Shown: positions 1-7,318 of the stretch, in pieces
Layout of the letters: each line of letters begins with the position of its first letter
Numbering within the stretch: the first letter of the stretch is position 1
Source of the DNA: an uncultured Clostridia bacterium
GTDB lineage: Bacteria > Bacillota > Clostridia > UBA1381
Assembly: GCA_959602045.1 (NCBI GenBank)
Contig: CAUGRT010000019.1
Span: 1-51,412 of the forward strand
Length of the DNA stretch: 51,412 bases
Direction of reading: 5' to 3'
Notes under the pieces: model-generated
Database searches by the model: none
The model's input: only the letters and a program-made list of their open reading frames with translations
Told to the model about the DNA's origin: nothing
Position numbers and translations under genes: made by a program

Positions 1-73
1 CTGTTTTTCAGTCTATGAAGGCGAGTTCCGCGCAACGTAGCGGATGTCTGAGCCGTAATAGAATGAAAAATAG
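1..73 (+). repeat. Dispersed palindromic element, copy 1 (cut by window edge)
   Basis: The conserved core begins GGCGAGTTCCGCGCAACGTA at base 20 and ends with GAGCCG at base 55. It is flanked by imperfectly complementary arms (1-15 and 59-73, two mismatches). The inner CCGC...GCGG pair can form a small hairpin. Copies with the same core lie at about 31697-31791, 35591-35896 and 47203-47419. The element lies outside genes, and the rest of 74-222 shows nothing else recognisable. Confidence 0.75.
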
Positions 74-222
74 ATGAATTTTCCACCACCACATTCGGAT
101 TGTGCAGTTTTACAATCTATAAATTAAAAACATATAAATCAGCGTAAAATGCAATTTCCCGAAATAAAATTCAGAGTGTTGGATTTTACAATGACAAAAA
201 ACATAGAAAAGGAGAAACTAAC

Positions 223-477
223 ATGAAAAAGTATGAGTACAAGCCATCGGGAGTATGTTCCAGACAGATTTTTCTGGAAATGGACGGTGATAAAATTGCC
301 GATGTAAAATTTATCGGCGGTTGTAACGGAAACCTGCAAGGAATCGGCGCTTTGATTCGTGGCATGGATATTCATGAAGCAATCGGCAGATTAAAGGGAA
401 TTAACTGCAACGGCAGAGGAACCTCCTGCCCCGATCAGCTTTCCAAGGCATTGGAAGCCGTTCTTCAACAGCAATAA
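223..477 (+). CDS. TSCPD-domain protein, TIGR03905-like (4-Cys)
   Basis: An 84-residue protein made of a single TSCPD domain. The four conserved cysteines of this small family are visible at about residues 12, 29, 61 and 68, including the GGCNGN turn and the TSCPDQ motif near the C-terminus that names the domain. The domain also occurs at the end of some ribonucleotide reductases, where it is thought to bind metal or nucleic acid. The stand-alone form has no established function. The start has a clear AAAAGGAG site about 8 bases upstream. A strong hairpin plus T-run follows it, so it is probably a single-gene transcript. The family call is by motif and length. Confidence 0.85.
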   Translation: MKKYEYKPSGVCSRQIFLEMDGDKIADVKFIGGCNGNLQGIGALIRGMDIHEAIGRLKGINCNGRGTSCPDQLSKALEAVLQQQ

Positions 478-499
478 AAATTTGTCATACAAATCCATG

Positions 500-553
500 A
501 TCCCTCATATAATGTAAGTAGAATGGCTATATTTACATAGATGAGGGATTTTT
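500..553 (+). terminator. Hairpin with T-run directly abutting the GerMN start codon
   Basis: ATCCCTCAT (500-508) pairs perfectly with ATGAGGGAT (541-549), and an inner ATGTAA/TTACAT pair extends the stem. Five T residues follow, then the ATG of the next gene at 554. It can terminate the upstream transcript. The only Shine-Dalgarno-like sequence of the next gene, GAGGG at 543-547, lies in the 3' arm, so folding would also hide that site. Confidence 0.65.
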
Positions 554-1042
554 ATGAAAAGAATTATTTTTATTTTAATATTATTGACCGGATTAGGTGT
601 CGCGGCGGTATCATTCGGGACAAGCGTTCCGCAGACGGAAGTGCGGCTTTATTTTACCGATGCACAAATTCTGAAGCTGATTCCCGTTCGCACGCAGATT
701 CCGGAGCTTCCGGTCGAGGAGCAGGCAAAGCTGGTACTGAAAAAACTGATTCAAGGCGATGATGAAAACTTAAAAATCAAACGCACCATCCCTAATATTA
801 AAGGTTGTATGACGGTCAGTGTAAAGGATGATATTGCTTATGTGGACATCAAGGATTCCATGATCCAAAATCATGAGGACGGTCGGGATTTGGAGCTTTT
901 AACGGTGTATTCCGTAGTGGATTCGCTCCTCAGTATCAAGGGGATTACCAATGTGCGCTTCACCGTCAACGGTCACAAGCAAAAAGATTTTATGGGATAT
1001 CTGGATATGCGCGAAACCTTTATCCCCGATTATACCGTATAG
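554..1042 (+). CDS. GerMN-domain lipoprotein-like or secreted protein
   Basis: A 162-residue protein with an N-terminal hydrophobic export segment (about residues 4-24) followed by one GerMN domain (about 28-155). The features LYFTDA near the start, an AKLVLKKLIQG helix and a late RFTVNG strand fit the beta-alpha fold of GerM, a spore germination and sporulation protein that occurs in one or two copies in Firmicutes. No lipobox cysteine follows the hydrophobic segment, so membrane anchoring or simple secretion are both possible. The ATG at 554 uses GAGGG, which sits inside a hairpin. The likely role is in the envelope or in sporulation, and the family's biochemical activity is unknown. Confidence 0.8.
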   Translation: MKRIIFILILLTGLGVAAVSFGTSVPQTEVRLYFTDAQILKLIPVRTQIPELPVEEQAKLVLKKLIQGDDENLKIKRTIPNIKGCMTVSVKDDIAYVDIKDSMIQNHEDGRDLELLTVYSVVDSLLSIKGITNVRFTVNGHKQKDFMGYLDMRETFIPDYTV

Positions 1043-1066
1043 ATCGAAAGAATATTGAATTAACAC

Positions 1067-1095
1067 TTGCCAAATCCAACATCTTGTGCTATAAT
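1067..1095 (+). promoter_or_regulatory. Sigma-A promoter for the RpiB/LacAB gene
   Basis: TTGCCA (1067-1072) and TATAAT (1090-1095) are separated by 17 bases. The leader of roughly 100 bases contains an imperfect hairpin (GATCTgATATG with CATATtAGATC, about 1112-1147) with no T-run. Confidence 0.7.
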
Positions 1096-1204
1096 ATTCA
1101 TATCCGGATGATCTGATATGAAAGACTCGTTTCTTTTGCATATTAGATCTTGTCACTGATAATGATAAAATGAGGATTAATATTAAAGAAAGAGGGTAAT
1201 TCCA

Positions 1205-1843
1205 ATGAGAATCGCATTAATTAATGAAAATAGCCAGGCTGCAAAAAACAGCGTTATTGTTGAAACGTTAAAAAAGGTTGTTGAGCCTTTAGGTCATACA
1301 GTAGATAACTATGGTATGTATTCCGCTGATGATGCTGAACAGCTAACTTATGTACAAATCGGTATTTTGGCTTCTATTCTGCTGAATTCCGGAGCTGCTG
1401 ATTTGGTCATCACAGGCTGCGGTACCGGCGAGGGCGCTTGCCTTGCCTGCAACGCATTTCCAGGCGTATTGTGCGGACATGTTGTTGATCCGACAGATGC
1501 TTATCAGTTTACACAGGTAAATAACGGAAACTGTATCGCAATGCCGTTTGCAAAAGGTTGGGGCTGGGGTGCTGAACTGAATCTCCAGTATGTTTTTGAA
1601 AAGTTGTTTGTTGAAGAATGGGGCGGCGGCTATCCGAAAGAAAGAGCAGTTCCTGAACAGAGAAATGCAAAAATCTTGAATGAGGTTAAAAAAGTTACAC
1701 ACAGAGATTTACTGGATATTCTTCCGAATCTTGATCAGGACTTGGTAAAGGGCGCTGTTGCAGGAAAGCAGTTTAAGGATTTGTTCTTTGCAAATTGCAA
1801 ATGCGACAAGATTGCTGCTTACATAAAAACCATTGTAGATTGA
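1205..1843 (+). CDS. RpiB/LacA/LacB family sugar-phosphate isomerase
   Basis: A 212-residue aldose-ketose isomerase-like protein. The N-terminus MRIALINENSQ and the loop ITGCGTGEGACLACN (about residues 69-83) match the phosphate-binding and catalytic loop of RpiB/LacA/LacB enzymes. Known members interconvert ribose-5-phosphate and ribulose-5-phosphate, allose-6-phosphate, or galactose-6-phosphate. At 212 residues it is longer than classic RpiB (about 150), which fits the variant annotated only at family level in many Clostridia, so the substrate cannot be assigned. It has its own promoter and a UUCG-capped terminator, so it is monocistronic. The start is preceded by AAAGAGGG. Confidence 0.88.
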   Translation: MRIALINENSQAAKNSVIVETLKKVVEPLGHTVDNYGMYSADDAEQLTYVQIGILASILLNSGAADLVITGCGTGEGACLACNAFPGVLCGHVVDPTDAYQFTQVNNGNCIAMPFAKGWGWGAELNLQYVFEKLFVEEWGGGYPKERAVPEQRNAKILNEVKKVTHRDLLDILPNLDQDLVKGAVAGKQFKDLFFANCKCDKIAAYIKTIVD

Positions 1844-1852
1844 TAAACTGTA

Positions 1853-1885
1853 AAGGCTGCTTCGGCAGCCTTGTTTATTTTAGTC
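1853..1885 (+). terminator. UUCG-tetraloop terminator
   Basis: AAGGCTGC (1853-1860), loop TTCG, and GCAGCCTT (1865-1872), followed by a T-rich run. It ends the RpiB-family transcript. Confidence 0.85.
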
Positions 1886-2037
1886 TTTTATTTTCGCTCT
1901 GAGCGTAAACTTCGTTCATTTGCATAAAATAAAAGCGTGTAATATCTCATAGGTGATTGATCTTCATCGGAAAACACATACATTTTCCGTATGATTCGAC
2001 TTATACTCACCTTAACCTGTAAAAGGAGCGAAACCCC

Positions 2038-3828
2038 ATGCATATTACGCAATTCGACTTTCAAATAAAAACCGAAAATATTATGCGTGCCGCCGATTGT
2101 CGTCCCGACAGTCCGGTTTATCCTTTCGTGCTTGCGGAATACGAAAAATACAAGGATACTGCCGAAGCCGCAATATCGCTTTCAGCCTGGATTGAATTTG
2201 ATGAGTCCAAGCGTCTTTGCTATGTCTTAATCACCGCAGGCGAAGCAATCAGCACCCTTTCCACCGAGCTTTTTGCAAACGGAAACGCGATGGCAGGGAT
2301 TCTTGTCAGCGCCATCGGAGATGAAGCTTTATTTCAAGCGGATAAAATCATTTCCAAAAAAATCAAGGTTTTATGCGCCGCAAAAAAACTGGGTATCCAA
2401 AAACGCCTGGAGGCTCCCATGGATTTCCCGCTGGAACGCCAACAGGAAATCATCGACGCAACCGGTGCGCCAATTACGCTTACGGAGGGATTTCAGTTTT
2501 CCCCTCCCAAAACAATGGGCTATCTATTGGAAATTACGGATAACCGTTCAATTTTCAATGCGCAGCATGATTGCTCTCGCTGTCCGATTAAAAATTGTTC
2601 ACGCCGCACAAGGGATTTTCAGGATTCGGAATTTGACATTCTTTCCGAAAGCCCCACACCGACCTCCCCTATTTCCGGCAATGTCCTGTGTATTGACATC
2701 GGCACAACTACGGTCGTCGGCACGTTTTTCAAGAATGGTGTTGAAGCCGGCAGTTTTCGTACCGTAAACCCACAGCGACGTTTTGGGGCAGATGTTCTTT
2801 CCAGAATTGAAGCCGCCGAGCGCGGACGCTTGAAAGAACTGCGCCAGCTGATTGTGTTTGATTTGCTCAAGGAAACAGAATCCTTATGCAAAGACCAACT
2901 GCCGGATCAGATTCTGATTGCCGCTAATACCACTATGGTACATCTGCTGATGGGATGGTCGTGTTTGGGGTTGGGGAAATATCCGTTCTCCCCTCACTCA
3001 CTCGAAACGATTCATTGCAGCTTAAAGGATCTGGGTGGAAAAACAGAGATTCCCGTTACTATTTTGGGCGGAATCAGTGCGTTTGTCGGCGGAGATATTG
3101 TAAGCGGCATTTACGCTTGTGAAATGGCGAAACATCCGAAAATTTCGCTTTTTGTCGATCTCGGAACCAATGGGGAAATCGCATTGGGCAATCAAGAAAA
3201 AATTCTCGTTACCTCGACCGCTGCCGGGCCCGCCTTTGAGGGCGGCGGAATCTCATGCGGCACCGGCTCGGTAAAGGGAGCGATTTGCGGTGTAGATCTT
3301 CATACCCAAACTTTAACAACCATTGGGAACAGCACCCCGATCGGTCTTTGCGGTACAGGGATTATTGAACTGGTATCCGAGCTGTTGGATGCCGGTATTG
3401 CAGATCGTACCGGTTTGCTTTGTGCGCCGTACTTTGAACAGGGGTATCCCGTTACGGAACAAATTTCTTTTACACAAAAGGATATGCGCGAGGTGCAGAC
3501 TGCCAAATCAGCGGTTTTATCCGGTATTGAAACGTTGCTGCACGAATACGGAATCAGTATGAATGAGGTTGAAACAGTGTATCTTGCCGGTGGTTTCGGC
3601 TATGGCTTAAATTTGATGAAAGCCGAAAAAATCGGACTTCTCCCCCACGGCACTTCTCAAAAAGCGCAGATTCTCGGCAACAGCGCCCTCGGCGGTGTAT
3701 TAAAATATGCCTCCGATCCCAATGCCGATCACGAAATTGAACACATCAAAGCAATATCAACAGATATTGTACTCGGTCAGAATGAATATTTTGCAAAACA
3801 ATATATTGAAAACATCAATTTTGTATGA
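2038..3828 (+). CDS. ASKHA-domain corrinoid-activator-like protein with MetH-activation-like N-terminus
   Basis: A 596-residue protein in two parts. Residues 1-180 resemble the reactivation (activation) domain of B12-dependent methionine synthase and carry a Cys cluster CSRCPIKNC near residue 180. From about residue 217 the sequence enters an ASKHA/DUF4445 ATPase fold: phosphate-1 loop IDIGTTTVVG, a second phosphate loop in FVDLGTNGEIALG (about 370), and a late LAGGFGYGLN motif. The C-terminal part is the family of RACo-type reductive activators of corrinoid proteins, which use ATP to return cob(II)alamin to cob(I)alamin. The usual N-terminal 2Fe-2S ferredoxin domain is absent here. An AAAAGGAGCG site precedes the ATG. 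No corrinoid protein or methyltransferase lies nearby, so the partner is unknown. Confidence 0.8.
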   Translation: MHITQFDFQIKTENIMRAADCRPDSPVYPFVLAEYEKYKDTAEAAISLSAWIEFDESKRLCYVLITAGEAISTLSTELFANGNAMAGILVSAIGDEALFQADKIISKKIKVLCAAKKLGIQKRLEAPMDFPLERQQEIIDATGAPITLTEGFQFSPPKTMGYLLEITDNRSIFNAQHDCSRCPIKNCSRRTRDFQDSEFDILSESPTPTSPISGNVLCIDIGTTTVVGTFFKNGVEAGSFRTVNPQRRFGADVLSRIEAAERGRLKELRQLIVFDLLKETESLCKDQLPDQILIAANTTMVHLLMGWSCLGLGKYPFSPHSLETIHCSLKDLGGKTEIPVTILGGISAFVGGDIVSGIYACEMAKHPKISLFVDLGTNGEIALGNQEKILVTSTAAGPAFEGGGISCGTGSVKGAICGVDLHTQTLTTIGNSTPIGLCGTGIIELVSELLDAGIADRTGLLCAPYFEQGYPVTEQISFTQKDMREVQTAKSAVLSGIETLLHEYGISMNEVETVYLAGGFGYGLNLMKAEKIGLLPHGTSQKAQILGNSALGGVLKYASDPNADHEIEHIKAISTDIVLGQNEYFAKQYIENINFV

Positions 3829-3834
3829 TATAAT
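3806..3834 (+). promoter_or_regulatory. Sigma-A promoter for ppa, inside the end of the ASKHA gene
   Basis: TTGAAA (3806-3811), a 17-base spacer and TATAAT (3829-3834). It overlaps the last codons of the upstream gene, so ppa has its own transcription start. Confidence 0.7.
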
Positions 3835-3887
3835 ATTCTTTAAAGATTCAAATCAAATACAAATCATCAATAAAGGAGCGTTTTAAA

Positions 3888-4418
3888 ATGTCTAATATAT
3901 GGCACGATATTAATCCCCGAAGAATTTCTCCGAGCAAATTTATGGCGGTTATTGAAATTCCGAAGGGTGTAAAAAATAAATATGAAATGGATAAGGAAAC
4001 CGGACTTTTACGGTTGGACAGAGTTCTTTATACCTCAACGCATTATCCGGCAAACTATGGATTTATCCCTCGCACCTATGCCGCAGACAATGACCCGTTG
4101 GACGTGCTTGTGTTATGCCAGGAGGACATCGTTCCGATGACTTTGGTTGAATGTTATCCGATCGGCGTTCTCAAAATGACGGATGACGATCAGGTCGATG
4201 AAAAAATCATCGCCGTTCCCACCAACGATCCGGCATACACCTGTTTCTCGGATATTTCACAGCTGCCTAAACATACTTTCGAGGAAATCTCTCATTTCTT
4301 TAAGGTGTACAAGTCCCTGGAGGGCAAGGAAACGGTTGTAAACGAAATCTGCGGTGCGGAGGAAGCAAAAAATGTTATTGAAAAATGTATTGCTTCCTAT
4401 AAAGATGTTTATTGCTGA
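3888..4418 (+). CDS. ppa: Inorganic pyrophosphatase, soluble family I
   Basis: A 176-residue enzyme that hydrolyses pyrophosphate to two phosphates and pulls biosynthetic reactions forward in the cytoplasm. The family I signature DNDPLDV, with its metal-binding aspartates, sits at about residues 65-71. The active-site stretch THYPANYGFIP precedes it, and the length matches the bacterial norm. The start is preceded by AAAGGAGCG, with a sigma-A promoter overlapping the previous gene. The radical SAM gene follows after 36 bases and is probably co-transcribed. Confidence 0.95.
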   Translation: MSNIWHDINPRRISPSKFMAVIEIPKGVKNKYEMDKETGLLRLDRVLYTSTHYPANYGFIPRTYAADNDPLDVLVLCQEDIVPMTLVECYPIGVLKMTDDDQVDEKIIAVPTNDPAYTCFSDISQLPKHTFEEISHFFKVYKSLEGKETVVNEICGAEEAKNVIEKCIASYKDVYC

Positions 4419-4454
4419 TAACACTGCCGACAGCACAGAAAGGAATGTTTTAAA

Positions 4455-5054
4455 ATGGTAATCTTATATGAAGTGCATCACGGCTTGTATGTCAATATGA
4501 CAAACCGCTGCCCCTGTGCCTGCACTTTCTGTTTAAGGCAAAACCGCGATGAGATGAACGGTTCCGGCAGCTTATGGCTGGAGCGTGAACCGACAGTAGA
4601 GGAAGTCAAGGCGGAATTTAAAAAGTTTGATATGAGTAAATACGAAGAAGTGGTATTCTGCGGCTTTGGGGAGCCGACCGAACGGCTTTCCGATTTACTG
4701 GAAGTTGCTCAATTTGTAAAAGAGCAGTATCATCTCCCCACTCGTATCAACACCAACGGGCTCGGCGATCTGATTCATCATACCGATACCGCACCGCTCT
4801 ATCAGGGTAAAATTGATATGGTTTCGATCAGTCTGAACACACCCGATCCAAAACGTTATCTGGAATTAACGCGTTCAAAATTCGGCGAAGGCTCTTTTGA
4901 AGCCATGCTTCGGTTTGCGGAGAATGTAAAACACTATGTGAAAAAAGTCATTCTTTCAACGGTTTCCACCACACTGACCCCCGAAGAAGAATCTCGCTGC
5001 CGCGAAATTTGTAATCGGCTCGGAGTCACGTATCGGATTCGTCCGTTTGAATAA
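4455..5054 (+). CDS. TatD-associated-type radical SAM protein
   Basis: A short (199-residue) radical SAM enzyme. The cluster motif CxxxCxxC is Cys19, Cys23 and Cys26, with one more cysteine at 21. It is followed by the CGFGEPTER segment (the GGE-like SAM-binding motif) near residue 75 and a RINTNGLG strand near 100. This compact form with no C-terminal auxiliary cluster resembles the radical SAM family often found beside TatD nucleases; no tatD is seen here. Its substrate is unknown. It follows ppa by 36 bases and precedes a small membrane protein by 30 bases, so it is probably in one operon. Confidence 0.75.
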   Translation: MVILYEVHHGLYVNMTNRCPCACTFCLRQNRDEMNGSGSLWLEREPTVEEVKAEFKKFDMSKYEEVVFCGFGEPTERLSDLLEVAQFVKEQYHLPTRINTNGLGDLIHHTDTAPLYQGKIDMVSISLNTPDPKRYLELTRSKFGEGSFEAMLRFAENVKHYVKKVILSTVSTTLTPEEESRCREICNRLGVTYRIRPFE

Positions 5055-5083
5055 AATTGATTCTCATGAAAGGAAGAAATGCT

Positions 5084-5431
5084 ATGTCTAAAGAAAAGAA
5101 AAATACTGATACCGCAGGGCATCATGATCTGCCGGACAAGAAAACACTTGTTATCAGCATTGCCCTGCTTGTGGCGGCTGCCGTTTTATTAAGCTGGCTC
5201 GGAATGCAGCTTTGGAATACCCGACATCTCGGAAACATTGATGAATACAGTAACATTTCTTCCCCCGAACCCACCGCGGAAACCTCCGGTGCAGTCAGCA
5301 CTGATGAATCTACAGCATCCGAGGCCCCTGAATCCGTTCAGCAAGATTCGGCTCCAACATCTGCCGAATCCACGCCCGAACCGGAATATGAAAAGACATT
5401 TGGTTTAGATTCTGAGCAAGGAGATGAATAA
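5084..5431 (+). CDS. Small single-pass membrane protein with acidic Ser/Thr/Pro-rich tail
   Basis: A 115-residue protein. A basic N-terminus is followed by one strong transmembrane helix (about residues 21-41) and a low-complexity extracytoplasmic tail rich in Ser, Thr, Glu and Pro. I place the start at the ATG at 5084 because AGGAAG sits 8 bases before it; an upstream TTG in frame has no such site. It has no recognisable enzymatic domain. It stops two bases before the PP2C phosphatase gene, whose ribosome binding site (AAGGAGATG) lies in its last codons, so the two are translationally coupled and may work together. Confidence 0.7.
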   Translation: MSKEKKNTDTAGHHDLPDKKTLVISIALLVAAAVLLSWLGMQLWNTRHLGNIDEYSNISSPEPTAETSGAVSTDESTASEAPESVQQDSAPTSAESTPEPEYEKTFGLDSEQGDE

Positions 5432-5433
5432 TT

Positions 5434-6141
5434 ATGCGTTTTACTGCAATGACCGATCGCGGCGGACAGGATTTCAATCAAGACTGCTACGGAAAAATAT
5501 GCCGTGACGGCATTTATTGCTTTGCGATGTCGGATGGCGGCGGAGTTGGCGGTGAAGTCGGTGCAAAGGCGGTAGTCGATGCAATTCTTCATGAATTTGA
5601 AAGCACACCGTCAGCAACCGTTGATAAAGCTGCAAATTGCATTTGGGTTGCCATTGAAGCTTTCAAAAAGCTGATTGCTTCGGATGTGCTGTATACAAGC
5701 GCCACCGCTACGGCAGCCGTTCTGATTACCGATGGAAAAACAGCGGTTTGCTCCCATATCGGCGACACGCGAATCTATCGTTTCTCTAAGGGATTAATTG
5801 AATTTGTTACCCAAGACCATACAGATGCGTTGGAAAAATATCATGCGGGCGAAATTGAATTTTCGGAAATTCGCAGCGTCAAAGACGTTTCTTTCACCCG
5901 TTTGATTACCGCTGAATCCGAACCGGAGCCGGAAACCGACGAGTTGGGTAAAGTGACGGATAAAACAGCATTTTTACTTTGCACAAACGGCTTTTGGAAA
6001 AACATTTCCGAGGATGACATGCAGCTCGCGCTCGACGAAACGCACTCCTCAAAAACATGGCTGAGCAATATGCTGCACCACATTGAAAAAACAACGCCTG
6101 CCGATTGCGATAATCTCAGCGCCGTTGCAATGATTATGTAA
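5434..6141 (+). CDS. PP2C-family protein serine/threonine phosphatase
   Basis: A 235-residue metal-dependent phosphatase of the PPM/PP2C fold. Visible motifs in order are MTDRGGQDFNQD (residues 6-17, usually SDxGxxRxxNED), SDGGGVGGE (about 33-41, the DGMGG metal-binding site), THIGDSR-like SHIGDTRIYRF (about 109-119), and a final CDNLSAVAM. The acidic metal ligands are present, so it should be active. The protein has no membrane segment of its own. The preceding membrane protein is the obvious candidate partner. No Ser/Thr kinase gene is present in the window. A gap of 127 bases with a new promoter separates it from sigH. Confidence 0.85.
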   Translation: MRFTAMTDRGGQDFNQDCYGKICRDGIYCFAMSDGGGVGGEVGAKAVVDAILHEFESTPSATVDKAANCIWVAIEAFKKLIASDVLYTSATATAAVLITDGKTAVCSHIGDTRIYRFSKGLIEFVTQDHTDALEKYHAGEIEFSEIRSVKDVSFTRLITAESEPEPETDELGKVTDKTAFLLCTNGFWKNISEDDMQLALDETHSSKTWLSNMLHHIEKTTPADCDNLSAVAMIM

Positions 6142-6201
6142 TCATATAGCTTATTTCGGTAGCTTACCGTAAAATATGGAAAATTTTATAAAAGAAAAAG
6201 A

Positions 6202-6230
6202 TTGACAAAAAAGGATTTCCATGATATAAT
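6202..6230 (+). promoter_or_regulatory. Consensus sigma-A promoter for sigH
   Basis: TTGACA (6202-6207), a 17-base spacer and TATAAT (6225-6230) with an extended TG element at 6222-6223. It is one of the strongest promoters in the window. Confidence 0.85.
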
Positions 6231-6268
6231 AGAGCTATACTTATATCAAGATAAAGGAGTTTTCAGCG

Positions 6269-6886
6269 ATGGACGGCACCTTAGAAAAATTTTCCGGATT
6301 CACAGATGAGGAATTGGTAAATCTGGCGCAAAAAGGTGATAAACGCGCTTTAGAGGCTATTATTTTGCGCTATAAAAATCTTGTCTATTCAAAGTCAAAG
6401 GCATTCTTCTTAATCGGTGCCGATGATGATGATATTATTCAAGAGGGTTTGATCGGACTTTATAATGCCGTCAAAAAATTTGATGCGGGCAAGTTTCCAT
6501 TTTTCAAAGTTTTTGCCGGAATTTGTATTAAACGCCGTATTATTACTGCCGTAAAAGAAGCCACGCGCAAAAAGCACTCTCCTTTGAATTCTTATGTTTC
6601 ACTTGATAACAATAATTTTGATGACGAAAGCGACACAACACTTTTGGACGTTTTGGCCTTTGATGAGCTACAGGATCCTGAGGCGATATTGATTGACAGG
6701 GAAAATATGGATGGTATGGAGTATGAAATAAACAAAACCTTAAGCGAAATGGAGCTTGCGGTATTGTTTGAGTATCTTGAAGGCCGTTCCTATCAGGAAA
6801 TTGCAGAAATTTTGGGCAAGGATGCGAAGGCAGTGGATAATGCCATCCAGCGTATCAAGAAGAAGTTAAAATATCTGTTAGAATAG
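6269..6886 (+). CDS. sigH: RNA polymerase sporulation sigma factor SigH
   Basis: A 205-residue sigma-70-family factor that starts the switch from growth to sporulation in Firmicutes. Region 2 is plain: YKNLVYSKSKAFFLIGADDD (residues 35-54), then IIQEGLIGLY at 56-65, the core-binding segment characteristic of SigH. Region 4 (about 174-203) contains YQEIAEILGKDAKAVDNAIQ, the -35-binding helix-turn-helix. The length matches the family. AAGGAG at 6254-6259 precedes the ATG. The strong constitutive-type promoter suggests basal transcription, with control at other levels. Confidence 0.93.
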   Translation: MDGTLEKFSGFTDEELVNLAQKGDKRALEAIILRYKNLVYSKSKAFFLIGADDDDIIQEGLIGLYNAVKKFDAGKFPFFKVFAGICIKRRIITAVKEATRKKHSPLNSYVSLDNNNFDDESDTTLLDVLAFDELQDPEAILIDRENMDGMEYEINKTLSEMELAVLFEYLEGRSYQEIAEILGKDAKAVDNAIQRIKKKLKYLLE

Positions 6887-6939
6887 GAACAAGTGAATGG
6901 TACGTTTGGAGAAAACGTCCGAGGAAAGGAAAGAAAAAA

Positions 6940-7212
6940 ATGTACGAAGACAGAACATTAGTGTGTAAGGATTGTGGCCAGGAGTTCACTTTCACTGCAG
7001 GCGAGCAGGAATTTTATGCAGAGAAGGGCTTTGAAAACGATCCGATTCGCTGTAAGGCATGTAGAACTGCAAGAAAAGAACGGATGAAGCCGCAAAGAGA
7101 AATGTATGAGATTGTGTGTGCTTCATGCGGAGCAGTGGACAAAGTTCCCTTTGAACCGCGTCACGACAAGCCGGTTTATTGCAGCAAGTGTTTTGAAGCT
7201 CATAAAAACTAA
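6940..7212 (+). CDS. Small zinc-ribbon protein with two CxxC pairs plus CxxC tail
   Basis: A 90-residue protein built from zinc-knuckle motifs: CKDCGQEFTFT (about residues 10-20) with CKAC (about 39-42) forms a first ribbon, and CASCGAVDKVPFEP (about 61-74) with CSKCFE (about 82-87) a second. It belongs to the small family of probable zinc-ribbon proteins found in Firmicutes, which may bind nucleic acid or act as accessory factors. It lies 53 bases after sigH and is probably co-transcribed with it. The GAGGAAAGGAA site precedes the ATG, and a perfect terminator follows. Confidence 0.8.
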   Translation: MYEDRTLVCKDCGQEFTFTAGEQEFYAEKGFENDPIRCKACRTARKERMKPQREMYEIVCASCGAVDKVPFEPRHDKPVYCSKCFEAHKN

Positions 7213-7218
7213 ATATTG

Positions 7219-7249
7219 AATGGGATGTTAGTCAACATCCCATTTTTTT
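7219..7249 (+). terminator. Terminator after the sigH/zinc-ribbon transcript
   Basis: AATGGGATGTT (7219-7229), a 4-base loop, and AACATCCCATT (7234-7244) form a perfect 11-bp stem followed by T residues. Confidence 0.92.
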
Positions 7250-7259
7250 ATATCTGCTG

Positions 7260-7288
7260 TTGACAAATTCGAAAAGTCCGTCTATAAT
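7260..7288 (+). promoter_or_regulatory. Consensus sigma-A promoter for hydE
   Basis: TTGACA (7260-7265), a 17-base spacer and TATAAT (7283-7288). Confidence 0.8.
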
Positions 7289-7318
7289 AAATTTATAAAA
7301 TAACGAAAAGGTCTTAAA

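Noticed and set aside
541..762. Alternative ORF of 73 residues overlapping the GerMN gene
   Set aside because: It is an out-of-frame shadow, ends early, and its start lies in the terminator stem; the GerMN frame has clear family similarity.
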